64,000 nucleotides of DNA. Origin: Caenorhabditis elegans. Its lineage: Eukaryota; Nematoda; Chromadorea; Rhabditida; Rhabditidae. The notes beneath the pieces are model-generated. The model was not told the origin of the DNA. It saw only the letters and a program-made list of their open reading frames with translations, and ran no database searches. The stretch is from assembly GCF_000002985.6 (NCBI RefSeq), contig NC_003284.9, positions 11,222,001 through 11,286,000 on the forward strand, read 5' to 3'. Positions 10,801 through 24,600 of the stretch are shown here, one piece after another; within the stretch, counting starts at the first letter, position 1; each line of letters opens with the position of its first letter. Position numbers and translations under genes: made by a program.

Positions 10801-13800
10801 TCCCGGGGCTGTGCGGAAGCATAGATCATCCGTTTGTTGTCCATGAAGTCCTCGATCAATAATTACAGCTTTCATATTAATTTTATACGTTGTGTTGGGA
10901 TGTAGAGACTGTACTCGAAACAAATTGCTCACAATGTCGTCGCCGCTTTTGTTCACTTCCAGGATAACAGTGGTAATCATTATTCCACTTAAGTCAAACA
11001 CAGTTGCATGGTAAGACACATCCGAATTTTCAATTGGTCCGAACAAACAGATGCCGTGTTCGAATCGGTACTGGAAATTAAGTGCTTAGACATCGCATTT
11101 GATATTTAAAAAAATGATTAAAGGACGATCCGTTATTCAAGTGCTATGCACTGCGGATCTGGCAGTCAGGTACACCTGGGAAACTCACGTCATTTATTTT
11201 CAGCGGCGTATAGAGAAACTCCATTTCAGTTGTGAGTGTGTTGGCAACTCTAATTGGACGCAAAGTCGACAGTACTTTGAGTAGACGTTCATTCTCCTGA
11301 AAACGGTTTTGTTTCAAATTTAACAAAGAAATAACTAGAGGAAGTGAACCACAAAATTCTACTGAAAATGGGTATTTCAGCGACTATTGTCAGAAGAGCG
11401 CATTTACTTTTTTATAAAAAAAGATACAGAAATTTGGAAAAAAACAACTTGTGTTCGTAATTTTTGTAATAAATTGTAACTCAATTTTTAAAATAGATTC
11501 AATACGAATTTGATCTTACCCCCAAGGTTTGATATGGTATCCACTTGTTGTTGTTAAAGGCAGCATCAGTCGACAATATCATCATGCCTGGAGGAGGTGG
11601 AGGAACACCGAACATCTGTGGATTCATTCCCATTGATGTTCCGGGCATCATTGGATCTTGCATCATTGTTGACTGCACGGACCCATTCATCATTGCAGGC
11701 ATAACGCTTAAATCTTGCCGTGGAATCTCGTGAACACTTGGTATTAACAATGGGAGTCCTGGCGGAGGGAAGTTTACGGATTGCGCAGACGGTATTCCGT
11801 GCACAATTGGTTGCATTTCACCCATTGGTGGCCCAGATGGTTCTCCTAGTAACGATCTTTGTTGTGGTGGTGGAGGTAAAGTCATAACTGGAGTTGGTTG
11901 TCTTAGTGTAACCATATCCTGAGTTGTGCTTGCCGTCACTTGAACATTTGAATCAATTGATCCATGTGTATTCACTGCGAGCTCCGGAAGCTCTTGCACG
12001 TTATTAGCCATGTAACTGGGATTATCGTTACGAGCTTTTCCATGATAATCCATACGACCTCTTGAATTATATTTATTGCCGCGGTAGTTGCCACGAGAAT
12101 ATACATTACGGTGTCCAGAGTGCCCATTTTGACTGTGTTGTCCTGATTCGTTGTTGTTCGTATGAAGACTTCTCTGATTTCCGTAATTTCTTCGTCCTCC
12201 ACCATGATTTCCTCGGCCACTTCCTCGTGAAGATGACGTTCCAGGACCGTTTTGTGTTGGAGTTCCTCCAATAGCATTGAGCAGTTGTTGAGAACCAACA
12301 AGCTGTGGAACCTGAAAAATAAAACAAAAATAAGCTTCACAATGATATGATATAGACAAATATTACATTCAGTTCCTGCGAGCTCTGACCGCTATTATCT
12401 GACGAAGCGACTGACAACACAACATGGCGGAGATTTCCCTATAGATAAATATTGGGGTTGTTTCACAGAAACTGTGTGTATGAAAATGTACAAAACATGG
12501 TGCTTACCTCTTCATCAACAAATTGATGGCACTGTTGATTGTGGCGGAGTTGAATTGGAAGCGGTTGGTTTGTCATCCCGGGTTCACCAATCATGCGAAC
12601 TGTTCCAGGACCAAGAAGATCTTAAATTCATTGTTAAACTATGTGGACTTTTTCTGTGCCATGTGTTTTGGACTTAGTTCACATATGAATATGATAAGTG
12701 GATCTTAAATCTCGAACTTATCGCTGGTTGAATATTAAATTTAAATTTAAGTTTAACTTAATAATACAATTGTTTAATTTTCAAATTGTTCTAATTAAAA
12801 AACTGTACCAAGAATGGGCAACCTAGGTGCCACTGAAATCAATCCAAACCGTGGTGGAATCATTTGTTGTAGTGAATAACTACGAGGAACGCCTTGAAAG
12901 TACGGGTTCCAACTGCCACGTTGGAAGCCGTTCATTATGATGACGTCACACTCAACCGAGCCCGCACCCTCTAGGAAAACGCAAATTTGGAAGATGAATA
13001 GCAAACGGAAAAGAAGAAAAAGCAGAACGGATACTGTGGCAAAATCGCATATATTTATTTTAAGAAAAATGAAAATTGAAATCCAAGCGTCCTAGTGACA
13101 TATGTGAGGGTCTCTGCCTTGGGTTATTGGAATGACGTGCCACACTAGCTTTGGCCCGAGTAGAATGCACATCATAGATATTGTCTTTTTTTTGAATGAA
13201 GAGAATAAGAGAAACAAATTACATCCAAATTAAAGTGGGCTCCAATTGGCACAGGAAAAGCTGATTGGTGGACGATGATGGCCCCGTCGGAGACGCATAT
13301 TTGCGCAGAAGTGAACCAAGATGTAAATGGACAGAGCAGCGAGCTTATTAGCATTGCCAAAAAAAGATGTGTTCTCGTGACGTACACACGAAAGGAATTT
13401 TACTAACGGTTGAATTTTCAATAAACTGATGTAGCATGTAGTAATCATTCTGTACTAAGTACGCTGGCTGTGCAGCTGTATTTTAGTGAATGAAGTGCCA
13501 GGGCTAGTTTCCCTTTTCACTAGTTTCCCTTTTCGACAGATGTGCCGGGTGAGAGTGGCCCTAAGAATGACTGGATAAACATTATGAAAAAAATTCGTTT
13601 TCATTTCAATGCTCAGAAATAGAGTTACGAATGAAGTGGTGTAGAATAAAATACACTTCATTTCATAGCTGAAGTTTATGGTTGTGGTATAAAACTTTTG
13701 CAGCCATGGCAGCCGCGGGCTTTCAAATGCAAATTCTCTTTTTTTTTGTCGCTCATCACAATTTGCGGGATGAGCATCATTGACTCTTTAATAATTTTTT

Positions 13801-15365
13801 TTCTTTTAACAACTAAAAATTTAGAAAACCAATGACAAAATGACCAGGCAAAAAGAAAAAGCGTCGCAACGGAATACATGTCCATACATATGTGCGCTTC
13901 TCTATTCAGTGCAAGACAAAATTGTTTCGAGGCTCGAGAAATGAGAAGAGAACCACACTTAGAAAAATTCAGAAAGGCGGAGTCATAACGTCGGGGTCGT
14001 TCGGAAAGAATAGAGCAAAAAAAACAATATGACATTTAGCGCAGCTCCGCCCACTTACTACAGAGTGTGACGATTGAAACTGAATGGAGCTCAGAAAAAA
14101 TTGAAATAAGTGTGGGAGTAAAAAACTGAACTCATTCAGAATATTGGACAGATATTGCAGAATCTTCGAAAAGGTCATATATAAAAATTATTATTAGTCT
14201 GTCTATCTCTTATCTAGTCGTAACTCAAAAATAAATTTGGGTTTTTCATAGTTAACCGTTGATGCTCTAGATTTATGGTAAAACTATAAAGGCACTGCAT
14301 TGTTTCAATTTAATCTGAAAAATCAAACTTACTTCCAACAACTTCGTTATTTCCTTGTTGATGTAGTTGTAGAATTTCTCCATCATTCACGTGAACAAAT
14401 AGAATAGATTGTGGATGACGTGGAAGAGGACCACTGATAGGCACTGGATGATAACCGGGCTGAGAGATCCATGTTTTAGGCTCTTGCGGACTACCAGTTC
14501 CAGTAGAAGACGTTCCTTCTGTTGAAGTCATTTCATGACGAGCGTCCTCATCCTCAATCGGTGATTCTGCCTGAAGGGATGCCATTGATTCAGGAGGAGA
14601 ATTGCTTGGCGGAGGAGGGCTCGGGTACTCAGGAGAAGTTTGATGTGATGACGTCGAGCCGCCATCGTCCAATGTTTCTAGGGTCTTCATATCTCCGCCA
14701 CTCGTACCGGTGCTGAAAAGGAACAAATATAAATATGAATGGTGGGGTTAGAGCCTTTGTCACTTGTATTACTAGTTCCACCTCTTTAGCCGCAATATTG
14801 CCAAAAATGCATAATTTTCACGCCATGTCTACAGATAAAAAACTTCAAAAACTAATACACCAAATTTTCATTAGCTACAAAAAGATATTCTTAGATAACT
14901 TTACATTTCGCACTAATATCCATTAGCGCGTGAAACAAATTGCAAAAAATTGGCCCGGTAAACGGAATTATGTAATTTTCCGTTTTTGCGAGTTTTTCAA
15001 TATGTCTTATGTGAAATAAATAGTAAAAGACAAAAATTGTGAATGAAGTGGTGTCGGAAATGATGCTAAACATGTTAATCTGGAAAGTTTTAGGTTCATT
15101 CTTACAATTAGAAAAATGTTGTTTAAATTTTTTCTTGAAGTCGACGGTTAAAAAATATTTTTTACAAAATTTTGTACTAGCTTGTTGCTAGAAAGTATTC
15201 TACCAGAATTCAGTTTACTTTTTCGAACTAACTCCTCAAACCTCATGAAAACATTGTAGATTCCTCTTAAAAGTAAACTCACGCTTTCAGAAAATTCCTA
15301 AAAAACTCTTGACGTATACCCTCGTTTGCAGCAGCTGCCGGATTGGATAATTCATCTTGAGACAT
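7807..15365 (-). CDS. FNDC3-family protein, alternative first exon (MSQDEL form)
   Basis: A second first exon, 15365-15283, begins with ATG and encodes about 27 residues (MSQDELSNPAAAANEGIRQE...). It ends in the same phase (two bases of a codon, GTGAGT donor) as the far exon at 18610-18510, so both can join the shared exon at 14712. This gives a 1519-residue form. The two starts are 3.2 kb apart, which implies either two promoters or alternative splicing of a common leader. Upstream of ATG 15365 the frame is open but encodes a Phe-rich stretch that looks like pyrimidine-rich intron rather than protein. Confidence 0.7.
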
Positions 15366-18300
15366 TTTTTCCGGCAACTTTCTTAATAATGTATTGTTGG
15401 AACAATTAAAGAAACAAACGAGGCACAAAAATATGATTAAATGGAAATGAAATATATGGGAGACCTGAATGAAAAAAAAACATCTGAGATTCAATTCCGA
15501 TTTTCTGGTTTCAGGATGAAATATTTATTTTATATGTACTACCGTAAGATTTTATGTTGTATCTGAATACGCCCTCATGCCTACCCATTCACAAAAATCA
15601 CATTCGGAACCTATGATTATTAAGCCTCGCATAAAATCGTAGCACATAGGGTTCTAGGAATTGGCGTAGGCACTAAGAAAAATGGGTAAAAAAGAACAAT
15701 TTGCAAAAAATCTAAATCAAAGAGTGTCGAATTCTCATCTTTAGTGATATATGTGTGCGCACGTATTGGGTTGAAAATAGATGTGACGTTATATAACCTC
15801 AAAACCTAGCAAGAACAATTTTGGAAATTTAAGAATCATCAATCAATCTAGCTCTTCTAAAAATACACGTCATCTGGCGTGAATTTTTTGGGCGAGGAAA
15901 AGCGAGGATGAGAAGCAGGTTTTGTAAAAATAACTAGATGAGACAAAATAAATGAGAGGGAGTATACTGCTGTGTTGCATTGCAGAGAATCCCCAGAAGT
16001 TCTGGGTGCTTTTTTTGACGAAAAAGTTGCTGTGGCATGTTACTCAGCCCACAGGCATTGAAGATGATGCTCAGCAATGATTGAGCCAACTAGCTTCTGG
16101 CAGGGTCGCATTTATTCTTGCACGGATGAGACATGTTACATAATAAGATGCATTTTATCTAGTATGTTTTGATGTAACCTATTAGAAAAAAACCTAAAAC
16201 TCCGCATATCATGTAGCTAATCACTAAACTCTTTACAATCAAATATTGCCAAACAATAAAATCCTCAAATGTAAACAAAAAGAAAATTGGCAAAAGAATA
16301 GGAAACGGTGTGAGAATCGGAAATCTAACTTGCAAATGTGTTTATAAAATAGATGTGCTAGTGTGCGTAGTCCGGCAAAGAGATCGTATGTCCGACTGCG
16401 TGGTAAATCGATTTTGATAGGGAAAATTGTTGAGCACTGGCGACAAACAGGGAAGTAAGATAAAATTGAGGAAAATTTATTGAAACGAAAAAAAAATAAA
16501 TTTCAACAAGAGTGACATTTCAAAATAAAAACGAAATCGAAAAGAACACTGGAGAATTTTTTATTGGATTTAGATGAAATCGTCTATATTTGTAATAAAA
16601 CAAATTTCATGAAAAAGCGGAACATTGGCCGGTTGTTTTTTGTTTTCAAATGTTAGAAATATATCTTGAAATTAAAAAATTGAAAGCAATAGTTGATGTA
16701 TTTATGTTTAGTTGGTTTTTTTCGTGGACATTATTTGAAGTAAAAAATAATCAATAAATTTCTAAATTAAAAAAATTTTAAATTATTTTTCTTGTAATTT
16801 TCATGCTTTTTTACTACGAATTACCACCGTAGTGGCTGTAACAATGTTTTTCAAATATTTTTTTGCAGGTGTTATGTCTCCCACTCAATCTGTTTTCTAT
16901 AATATAAGAATTACATGATGTCAGTGTTCGCCAGCTTGAAACGATCATGATGCGTAAATTAACTAGCCGGAAAGTACAAACTATAAAATGTGAACTGTTC
17001 AGCTGGACTTCAATGCGGGCTTGTGAAGCCTGTTGGAAAAGCCAAATAAAAACTATGAATCGACAGATTTGTTCTCTCAAATGAAAGGGAGATTGAGCTC
17101 ATGCTCGTTGTCTCAATTTTATTTGATAATAAAAGAAACATAGAGGAACATAATAGCATTTCATTCTCGTGGAAATTGACTGATGTGGTCTTATGATAAG
17201 GAAGAAAACGTTTTATCGGAAAAAGTAAGAAGCAGAGACTATGCAGTTAGTTTTTCCTTAAGTTTCGCGATAATTTCTATATACCTAGATGAACATTTGT
17301 AGGGAACGCTCTGCCCGACCATCCATTCTACGCGTGTTTTATTTTCCCGATTTTTATATTCGTTTTATTTATTTCTAACATTCATTGTTTCTGACTTTTT
17401 CGACGAACAAGGAATACAAGAAAATCAAATTTCCTGAAAAAGCTAATCTAACTGTGCTCCCAAGTAAAAATCCCTAACTTTATTGGAGCTAACTACGGAA
17501 GTGGCAAACGAAAAAAATCTGCCCACACAAGTAGGCATCATTTGTGCCCTTTCCTCATGGGGCGACGAGAAAAAAAAACGGAAAGAGGACATGTTTAATG
17601 TTCCTTCAGTTCTCGCTGTTTGAGAAACCTTTCACTTTTTCATATAGCCTGTCTTCAGGGAATCAATGTAAACGAAATATCGAATTGAACAGGGGAAATG
17701 CTGCCAAAGAATCAAAAACTTTTTCCTGACAGTTTTCATTATTGTTTTGTTCTCTATTGTTTTAGTTGAAGAAAGAGATCATTGTGACCACACACTGAAA
17801 CTTTACAGCAAGGGCGAACTTTTTAACCTATATGCACTTAAAAGTCATGTTCCAGAAAGGAGAGAAGGATGTTTTACAAAATGAGCAAACACTTTGACAA
17901 TAATAATTCAACAAGGCAAGTTCATTTCAAAGAGAAATTCACAGACATGCTAAGAAAAAAAGACATTGCTGAATAGATAGATTTCTAAATATGTTCTTGG
18001 ATCTGGAATGAACTAAATTAGTATTAATAGAAAACACTGCTATTAAAACAGCTGTACTAAAATCTTATCACTGGTAAACATTATATGCTCATTGTGGAAT
18101 AATTATACAATCTCAAAAAAAAACAAATTCTCAAAAAACATTTTTGACGGATTACAGTTATATTGTTTCAAAGTTATACGGAGAACTTCATGTTTAATTA
18201 TTTTTGTCAAGTTTTTGTACACTAGTTTCACATTACCATAGATGGTGTCAAAGTGAACCATATCTGTTTAATATCCAGAAATATTGGTAATTGCTTGCCA

Positions 18301-18610
18301 AGGAAATCGTGACGTGACATGAATTATATGGTGCAATTCCAGTATTAAAAACACAAGGAAAATAACTGATATCAAAATGAAAAAGAATACTCTGACTACG
18401 TCTTCAGGTCGGAGCAACTTAAAAAAAATAAAAATAAAATATTGCGCTCTGGTTTTTAAATGTCACAGAAAGGCTAGAACTTTGTTAACTATAAATATAT
18501 AATACATACCTGCTTCCACTGTCACTGTCAATGTGCTGCGTACAATTGGACGTTGACGGTGGAGGTGTGATAAACTGTGGGGGCAAGCTGACACAAGCAA
18601 ATGTCGCCAT
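7807..18610 (-). CDS. FNDC3-family protein: FN3 repeats plus C-terminal membrane anchor, 1525 aa (long first exon form)
   Basis: Sixteen in-phase coding exons: 18610-18510, 14712-14333, 12970-12809, 12620-12508, 12438-12367, 12311-11520, 11296-11189, 11070-10103, 10053-9906, 9854-9717, 9666-8864, 8818-8741, 8691-8355, 8299-8132, 8062-7991, 7944-7807. They total 4578 bases, a multiple of three. Residues 1 to about 545 are low complexity, but the segment SILFVHVNDGEILQLH resembles the conserved N-terminal strand of vertebrate FNDC3A/B. About residues 305-375 are RG/GGG-rich, followed by Pro/Met-rich sequence. From about 545 there are about nine fibronectin III domains, then a hydrophobic anchor (YSLLVLLIFLFLMILSF, about 1475-1497) and a 28-residue tail. 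The architecture and length match FNDC3 (ER/Golgi tail-anchored in vertebrates). Function in worms is not inferable here. The start lies 17 bases after a TTTTCAG acceptor. Confidence 0.85.
11116..11180 (-). mobile_element. 3' fragment of a tRNA-derived SINE inside an FNDC3 intron
   Basis: About 65 bases nearly identical to the 3' part of the element at 61043-61308, including the shared core CCGCAGTGCATAGCACTTGA on the minus strand and the ...CGTCCTTTAATC end. It sits entirely within the 118-base intron 11188-11071, in sense orientation, starting about 8 bases after the GT donor. Confidence 0.85.
12971..14332 (-). other. FNDC3 intron, 1.36 kb
   Basis: No further exon is supported. It contains a tandem pair of TAGTTTCCCTTTT at about 13506-13533 and several GC-richer patches, but no ORF with gene-like features. 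Confidence 0.6.
14713..18509 (-). other. FNDC3 intron region between shared exon and distal first exon
   Basis: Apart from the alternative first exon at 15365-15283, nothing gene-like is visible. The sequence upstream of 15365 presumably includes the promoter for that exon, but no specific motif can be assigned. Confidence 0.55.
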
Positions 18611-21600
18611 TCGAGAAGGCGTTGATTCTGAAAACATTAATTTAGAAAGATGAGAACTATTAACAAAGAGAAAAATGACAAGCGAAAAGTGCAATGAAAC
18701 ATTTCAATGAAAAGTATGAAAGTGTACTGAATGATATCCACCCACCAGAACCGCCCTATTGTTGCAAACAGAAATGGATAGAAAAGTGTAGAAGGGGTAT
18801 AGATAAAACAAGCTGCTTTGACAAAAAAATATGGGCAATAGATTTCAAAACCACCATCGACTCCACAAGCACCACAAAAAAAGAGACGAGTGGTCCTTCC
18901 GCCTACTCACATGATGTATGATGTCATTTTTGGGAACAAGATCTAATTGCAGACGCTGTCATCCAAGTGCCATTCATTGGAAAAAGAGAACAGCAGAACA
19001 AAAATGGAACGTCACGCACGTAATGAGGTAAAATGAAACAATGAACTCATGTGAAGAGCTAATGAAAACAGTTTCTCAAAAAATCCTCTAACCCCACTCA
19101 GATTATTGAACAAAAAATAACTAAATCTTAAATGGCAAGGTCCAGGGAATGCTTTTTGTCTATCATTAAATCATATCTGTAACTGTTAAATTTCACACAC
19201 ACTACATTGAAATCCAGAATATATATTTGAGTCAGGGGAAAATGTTCAACTCAAATTTAATAAAATAATTAATGTTTTAGAACCAGAAATTCAAACTTTT
19301 TATACTGAAAAATTCCATAATTAAACCACACCCCACGACAACACACATTTGGAAAAGAACAACTGAGAAAAGCCTTTTGTGTGCCCCATTCTCCGATTTC
19401 AATCAATTAATGCGTGTGCATGGGATGTCAACTGGTGTTTTGTTTCAAATTGATACATGACATGCCACAGTTCTAGAAATTCCAAACCAAATCCAAAATA
19501 AATTTGAATCAAAAAATGACTGAAGTGAGTTATTACTGGCAAACCAGAAAAAAAACGAATGCTTCTGAGTGTCACTGGCGCATCACATCACGTCATATAA
19601 ACCACATTGAAAACAGAAAAAGAGAAGCAAAAAAGGAAAGAAACAACGGGTCCGTATGCTTCTCTTACTCTCTTCGTTTTTCCACGTTTTCTCCCTATTT
19701 GTTTGTGCTTCTTCTCGTCATCTTATGATTCAAACAACTTGTGGATAACATTAGCCTAACCCACATGGAATGCTTTAGGCTAGCTTTGTTAGAAACTTTC
19801 ATTAGCAAGAAAGGGTGTCAGGAAGAAAATGAGACAAAACTTGTGAGATATGAAAGCAACGAATTATGGACTGTTAGAACCGAAACAACTAGAAGTTTCT
19901 TAAGATGATCAAGGATAATTAATCTTACCGACGCGTATCAGCGATGAAATATCGGTCAATCGTATTTTTTTTAAGTTTCAAAGAACTAAAAACGGGTTTA
20001 TCTTGTACAAGTCGGTTTTCTGAACAAAAACTTCAAGTATTTTTTTTTTGTAAAAAAATCTCAGCTTGAAATATGTTAAGTAGAACGAAGAATGATCAAC
20101 TAGTTAAGTTGCATAATTTTTTTTAAGGAAATACAAAATATTTTAGATTCGAAGTTTTTTCACACAAATTCGTCTACGTGAAATATGTAATATGCATTTG
20201 GGTGCGGTTTTTGCGATGTTTGCTGTGATCAGTTCAAGAAAAGAACGTCAATTTATAAATAGGAAACTTCAATAGTGAAAAGAAGTTAATTGAATAGATA
20301 CCTAAATTGAAAACAGAAATTCTAAATTAGAATATGGCCAAACGACAAAAAAGTGGGGAACGAAAGAACAAAAAAGAGAACCTGTATTTGATCATCAATT
20401 TTCAAAGGTTCTTTTTCTTCTTCAAGATGCCAACCACTATTTTTGAATTAAAAAAAAACTCTCATCAATCTCAGTGGATCCAAACGAAAAACGATGAATG
20501 TACAATTCATCGTTCAATTTAATGCAACATACGGCTTCACGTACATATGGTTTTATTCGTCGTGTACTGGTGTACTCAGACCGGTCGTGGCTTGAACTAT
20601 ATAATTGTTTGAGATGATTGAATATGTCCAGTGTGGACCGTTTTTTTTGAGGAGAAATGAGTAATCCAAACATCTGGGAGGGAGGAAAAATGGAAGAACT
20701 AGTAAAGATGAGTCATTTCCATATTTTTGTTGATGTTTATAATGTATGCGTAAGCAATGAGAATAGCGGGTAAATATCAATTGTTTAGGGAACTAGTTGA
20801 AATAATTCAAAAGCGCAACAGAAAAAAAAAACTAAGCATGCGTATACGTATTTGGAATAAGTGGAACGTGGTTAGGTTTTGATTGAATTTAGAATAGTGA
20901 CGTATATTAGATTAGTTTTGGGAATCATGTCAATTTACGTATAATATGAATAGTTTTTACTTTTAAGTTTTTTTTCTGAAAAGTTTGTGGGCTTAAAACG
21001 GCTCAAGACCAAACTTTTGACATTTAGAAATGCTATTTTTCCACAAAGGCATTTATTTATTCAAAAGTTAAAATTTGCACTTGAAAAGTGACGTTTGCAT
21101 TAAAATGAAAAACTTCTATTAGTTTTGCATCAAAATTATCTCCCGAAAAACAGTCTAGCTGTAATTGTTATGCACGTTTTTGCATCCCTTTATTTTTACA
21201 TTATGTATTTCTGATGTACCAAAAAAGTGCCAAAAATCAGGAAACTACTTAGAGCTTTTACTATGTTTGCGCATTATTCAAAAAACAGGTCATATAGGTC
21301 CAATTTTTGTAGTTGCAATTGATAAAAAAGCGTTCTTCTTAAATGGAAAAAAATTAGAAAAAAATTCGTTTGAAAATTTGTATTGTTCTCTAATAGTTTT
21401 GCACTTTCTAATAGTAAAGTAGGTGTCCAAAAAATGGTACTGCTTGCCTTATTAATGTAGGGGAAATACGGTAATGTAGTTTTTTTCAATATACAAGATC
21501 ATTCTTAAGAAATGGATTGCCGAGAAATTTCTTTAACGAACCACAAGAATGAAAAAGAAAATAGAAAAGCCGTCTCGTCTCTAAAAAGCGAACAAAATGC

Positions 21601-24600
21601 AGCGTTTTTGTGTGTGCATGTGCATGCGAGTGACGACACAACAAGTTCGCCCGCAGTGAGTTTCGTCACGTCATTCATACCAAATTAGGTCGAGAGGACT
21701 GTCACAACAGTGAAAACGAGCAGAAGCTAATGAAAAAATATCCAAAAAAAGTAAATAAGAATATGCATTAAAATTCGCAGCATGAATCACAAAAGATTCT
21801 TAGCTCATTTTCTGGTTTTTCACATTTCTCCAACAAACTATCAAAACAACAAACCGCGACAAATTGGCAATTAATGGCCATTTTGAACATCATGAATATC
21901 GAGTTTCTTGGTAGCTCCCAGAGAATGGAATGTGGAAACATGATCGTTTTCATTTTCGATGGGAAGAAAATGTTGCGAACTTATATGACCAGCATCCGTC
22001 TGCACTTTGGATTAGAACAAACGGATTTTGGATTTTCAAAAGTTCTTGTGTGAGAACTATTCAAAAAATTGAGAAACCGACGACTTCATGAATTTCTTAT
22101 AAATATGATGTCTACGTGGGTGGGAAGATAGACGTTATGTGTTCTTTTTTTTGAAAATATGTTTGTTGGAAAATTGAAATATTGAAAATAACGATGAGAA
22201 CCACATCAAGGAAGGCTATAATTTTCCGGTAAACATCAAGACACAAAGAACTATTCCAGGTTTCAGCGTTTTTCAACTTATTGAATAAATTTGAAGCAAT
22301 AGTAAAAAGCGTTTTATATGAAATAGAAATTCAGTAATCGTTATTAAAACTAATCTTCAACAAATAAAATGTTTTTTTAACAGTTTTGACTAGAAGACAC
22401 TATCATAAGAAAAGTTTTCCATCTCAATACCCACAAGTCCATTTTAAAAGTAAAATTTTTGCAACTACTTATTTATTGAATAGTTGTGAAGAGGTCTAGT
22501 TTTTTATATAAGTAAGAAAATTGCTGTATAAAAAGAAAAACGCCAGCCTCTTAGAAGGTTCAATAGTGGTTGTCGATAGTACAGTAATGTGTGACTCATA
22601 AATTGTTGAATTGAATAGCCTGAAATTCGTCGATCGCGCAATGAATACCGAACGCAGTACATGCGTGCAAAACCTTGGGTAGTGCCGATTGAAGAGGTGG
22701 GGGAGAAGGGGCAAAAATATAGAAACTGGTTACCAGTCGGACATAGGCGGATAAAAACTATTTTGTTTAGCAAAGAGTTGAAATGAACTTTGGGTGTTAC
22801 TTTGTTTTTGGAGAGAGAAATAAAAAAGAAGAAATGACGAAACATCTACGTTTCCATCCGGAAGGAAATATCTATGCAACAGGAAACGTGTAGCTTTCAA
22901 CAAAAAGATGAACTGCCGAATCGAGTCATCTATACTTGCACAATTCTCGGTCCAAATGTTCTAAAACTAAACGCTTTGCGCGTAAATAGAAACAGAAGAA
23001 CCAATATTGTGAAAGCTTTGGAATGCGATTGGTAGCTGAGAAGGAAGACAATATCGCCGAAGTGACTAGAAAATTAGGAGAGAAGAAGCAGAAGCGGGAC
23101 GACGGGACCTCTTTTGAAAACGAAACGAAGCGCTCCTCTCATTTCACTCCTCCCATCCGTCCGGCGTTTTGCGCTCTTTTCAGTGTTATTCTATCTGCGC
23201 CGTTTCTGGTGGTCCACACAACCCATTCCCCGGTTTAATTTAATCATCGAAAGGATACTCAAATGAATGGAAAAGCTGTTCAACACTGGAAGGCGTGGAA
23301 AAGGAATAAAGTGGAAGAGTTACATACACCAGAATATTATATCAGATGTGCTTCCCTTCCGCTCTGACATTGCCTCTAGGCAAACGTTGAGGCTTGTTGA
23401 GAATATAATTCAAGAGCGTAGGCGTCCGGGAAAAAAAAGGAAGAAGTGGCGAGTGTCAAGGGTCACCTGATTGAAAAATACTCCTTTTGGCTTTCCTATC
23501 CACACGAATTCAGATTTTTGCTCTTTACCTAATTGTGCAAGTGAAGCGAATTATACGATAATCTTTAAATGCCACTCTAACATCGCTTATTTTTTAAGAG
23601 AACGTAGACTTAGCTATTTGCAACTCTAAAAAGTGATGCCATAATTCTATTTTAGGGAGGAGGCGGCCCTATGGGAATTAATGATGTTTCAAATAAAAAT
23701 TTTGAGTATCTAAAAGATTAATTGGTCAAACGAGCGGGAAAAAGAAATATGTTTTGATGAATTTACGAGAACATTATTTGAAAATTTTCAAATTGCTCAC
23801 GTAATAAGTTGGACAAATACAAATGTGATTTTAGGAATAAATGATCATAAATTATAAGCTCGTAAAAAACCAAAGCTACAGGAAACACTCTGATGAATAC
23901 CAACATAATACATTTAAATAGAAATTACAAAATGTGAAAATCAAAACTAACGTTTTGACGTCACACTTTAAACAAATTTAAAAGTGTTTTTACACACAAC
24001 GTGCACTGTAACGTTGAGCTTTTAAAAGTTAGTGCGACGAATTTGAACCAGGCGAAGATTTTTAAAAAACTGACAAACTGAGAGGACGCAGTTTTAAAAG
24101 ATGAAAAAATTGCTATCTCACATAAAAATTGCATGTATGTTTGTTCTGAACCTTACATCTCTTTGAAGCTTACATTTGTTTCTTGTACATCCGATGGGAA
24201 ACTACAAATATGTGGGACAAGTGTCGCTGAACCGCTGACCAGAAAAAAATAAATAGTAAGTGGACGGCAAAACAATTTCAACTCTTATTAGAGACGGAAA
24301 TTGAGAGCTTGGATAGACAAAAACTGAAAAAAGGAGTGGGAGAAGGCGTGGAGAAATTGAAAGCTTTGAACTGAAAATAGTAGTATTTTTGTTATTTTCG
24401 TAGCATTTCAGTCAGCCACTAAAGAGAGCGGTAAGGGACGACGGAGATCAATGTCATGTCCAGTCAAAATAGAAAGGAATTGAGGGAGGAATACTATGAA
24501 AGAGCGAATGTTCCCCCTTCAGCTGGCTCAGGCAGTAAGCTGAGCCAATAAATGAAAATAACAGTCGAAGCGTGTGACGTAGTATTGATTTAGTTATAAA

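Noticed and set aside
22504-22845. 113-codon minus ORF with hydrophobic ends
   Set aside because: No splice signals or gene-like context; several overlapping frames of similar length exist here by chance.
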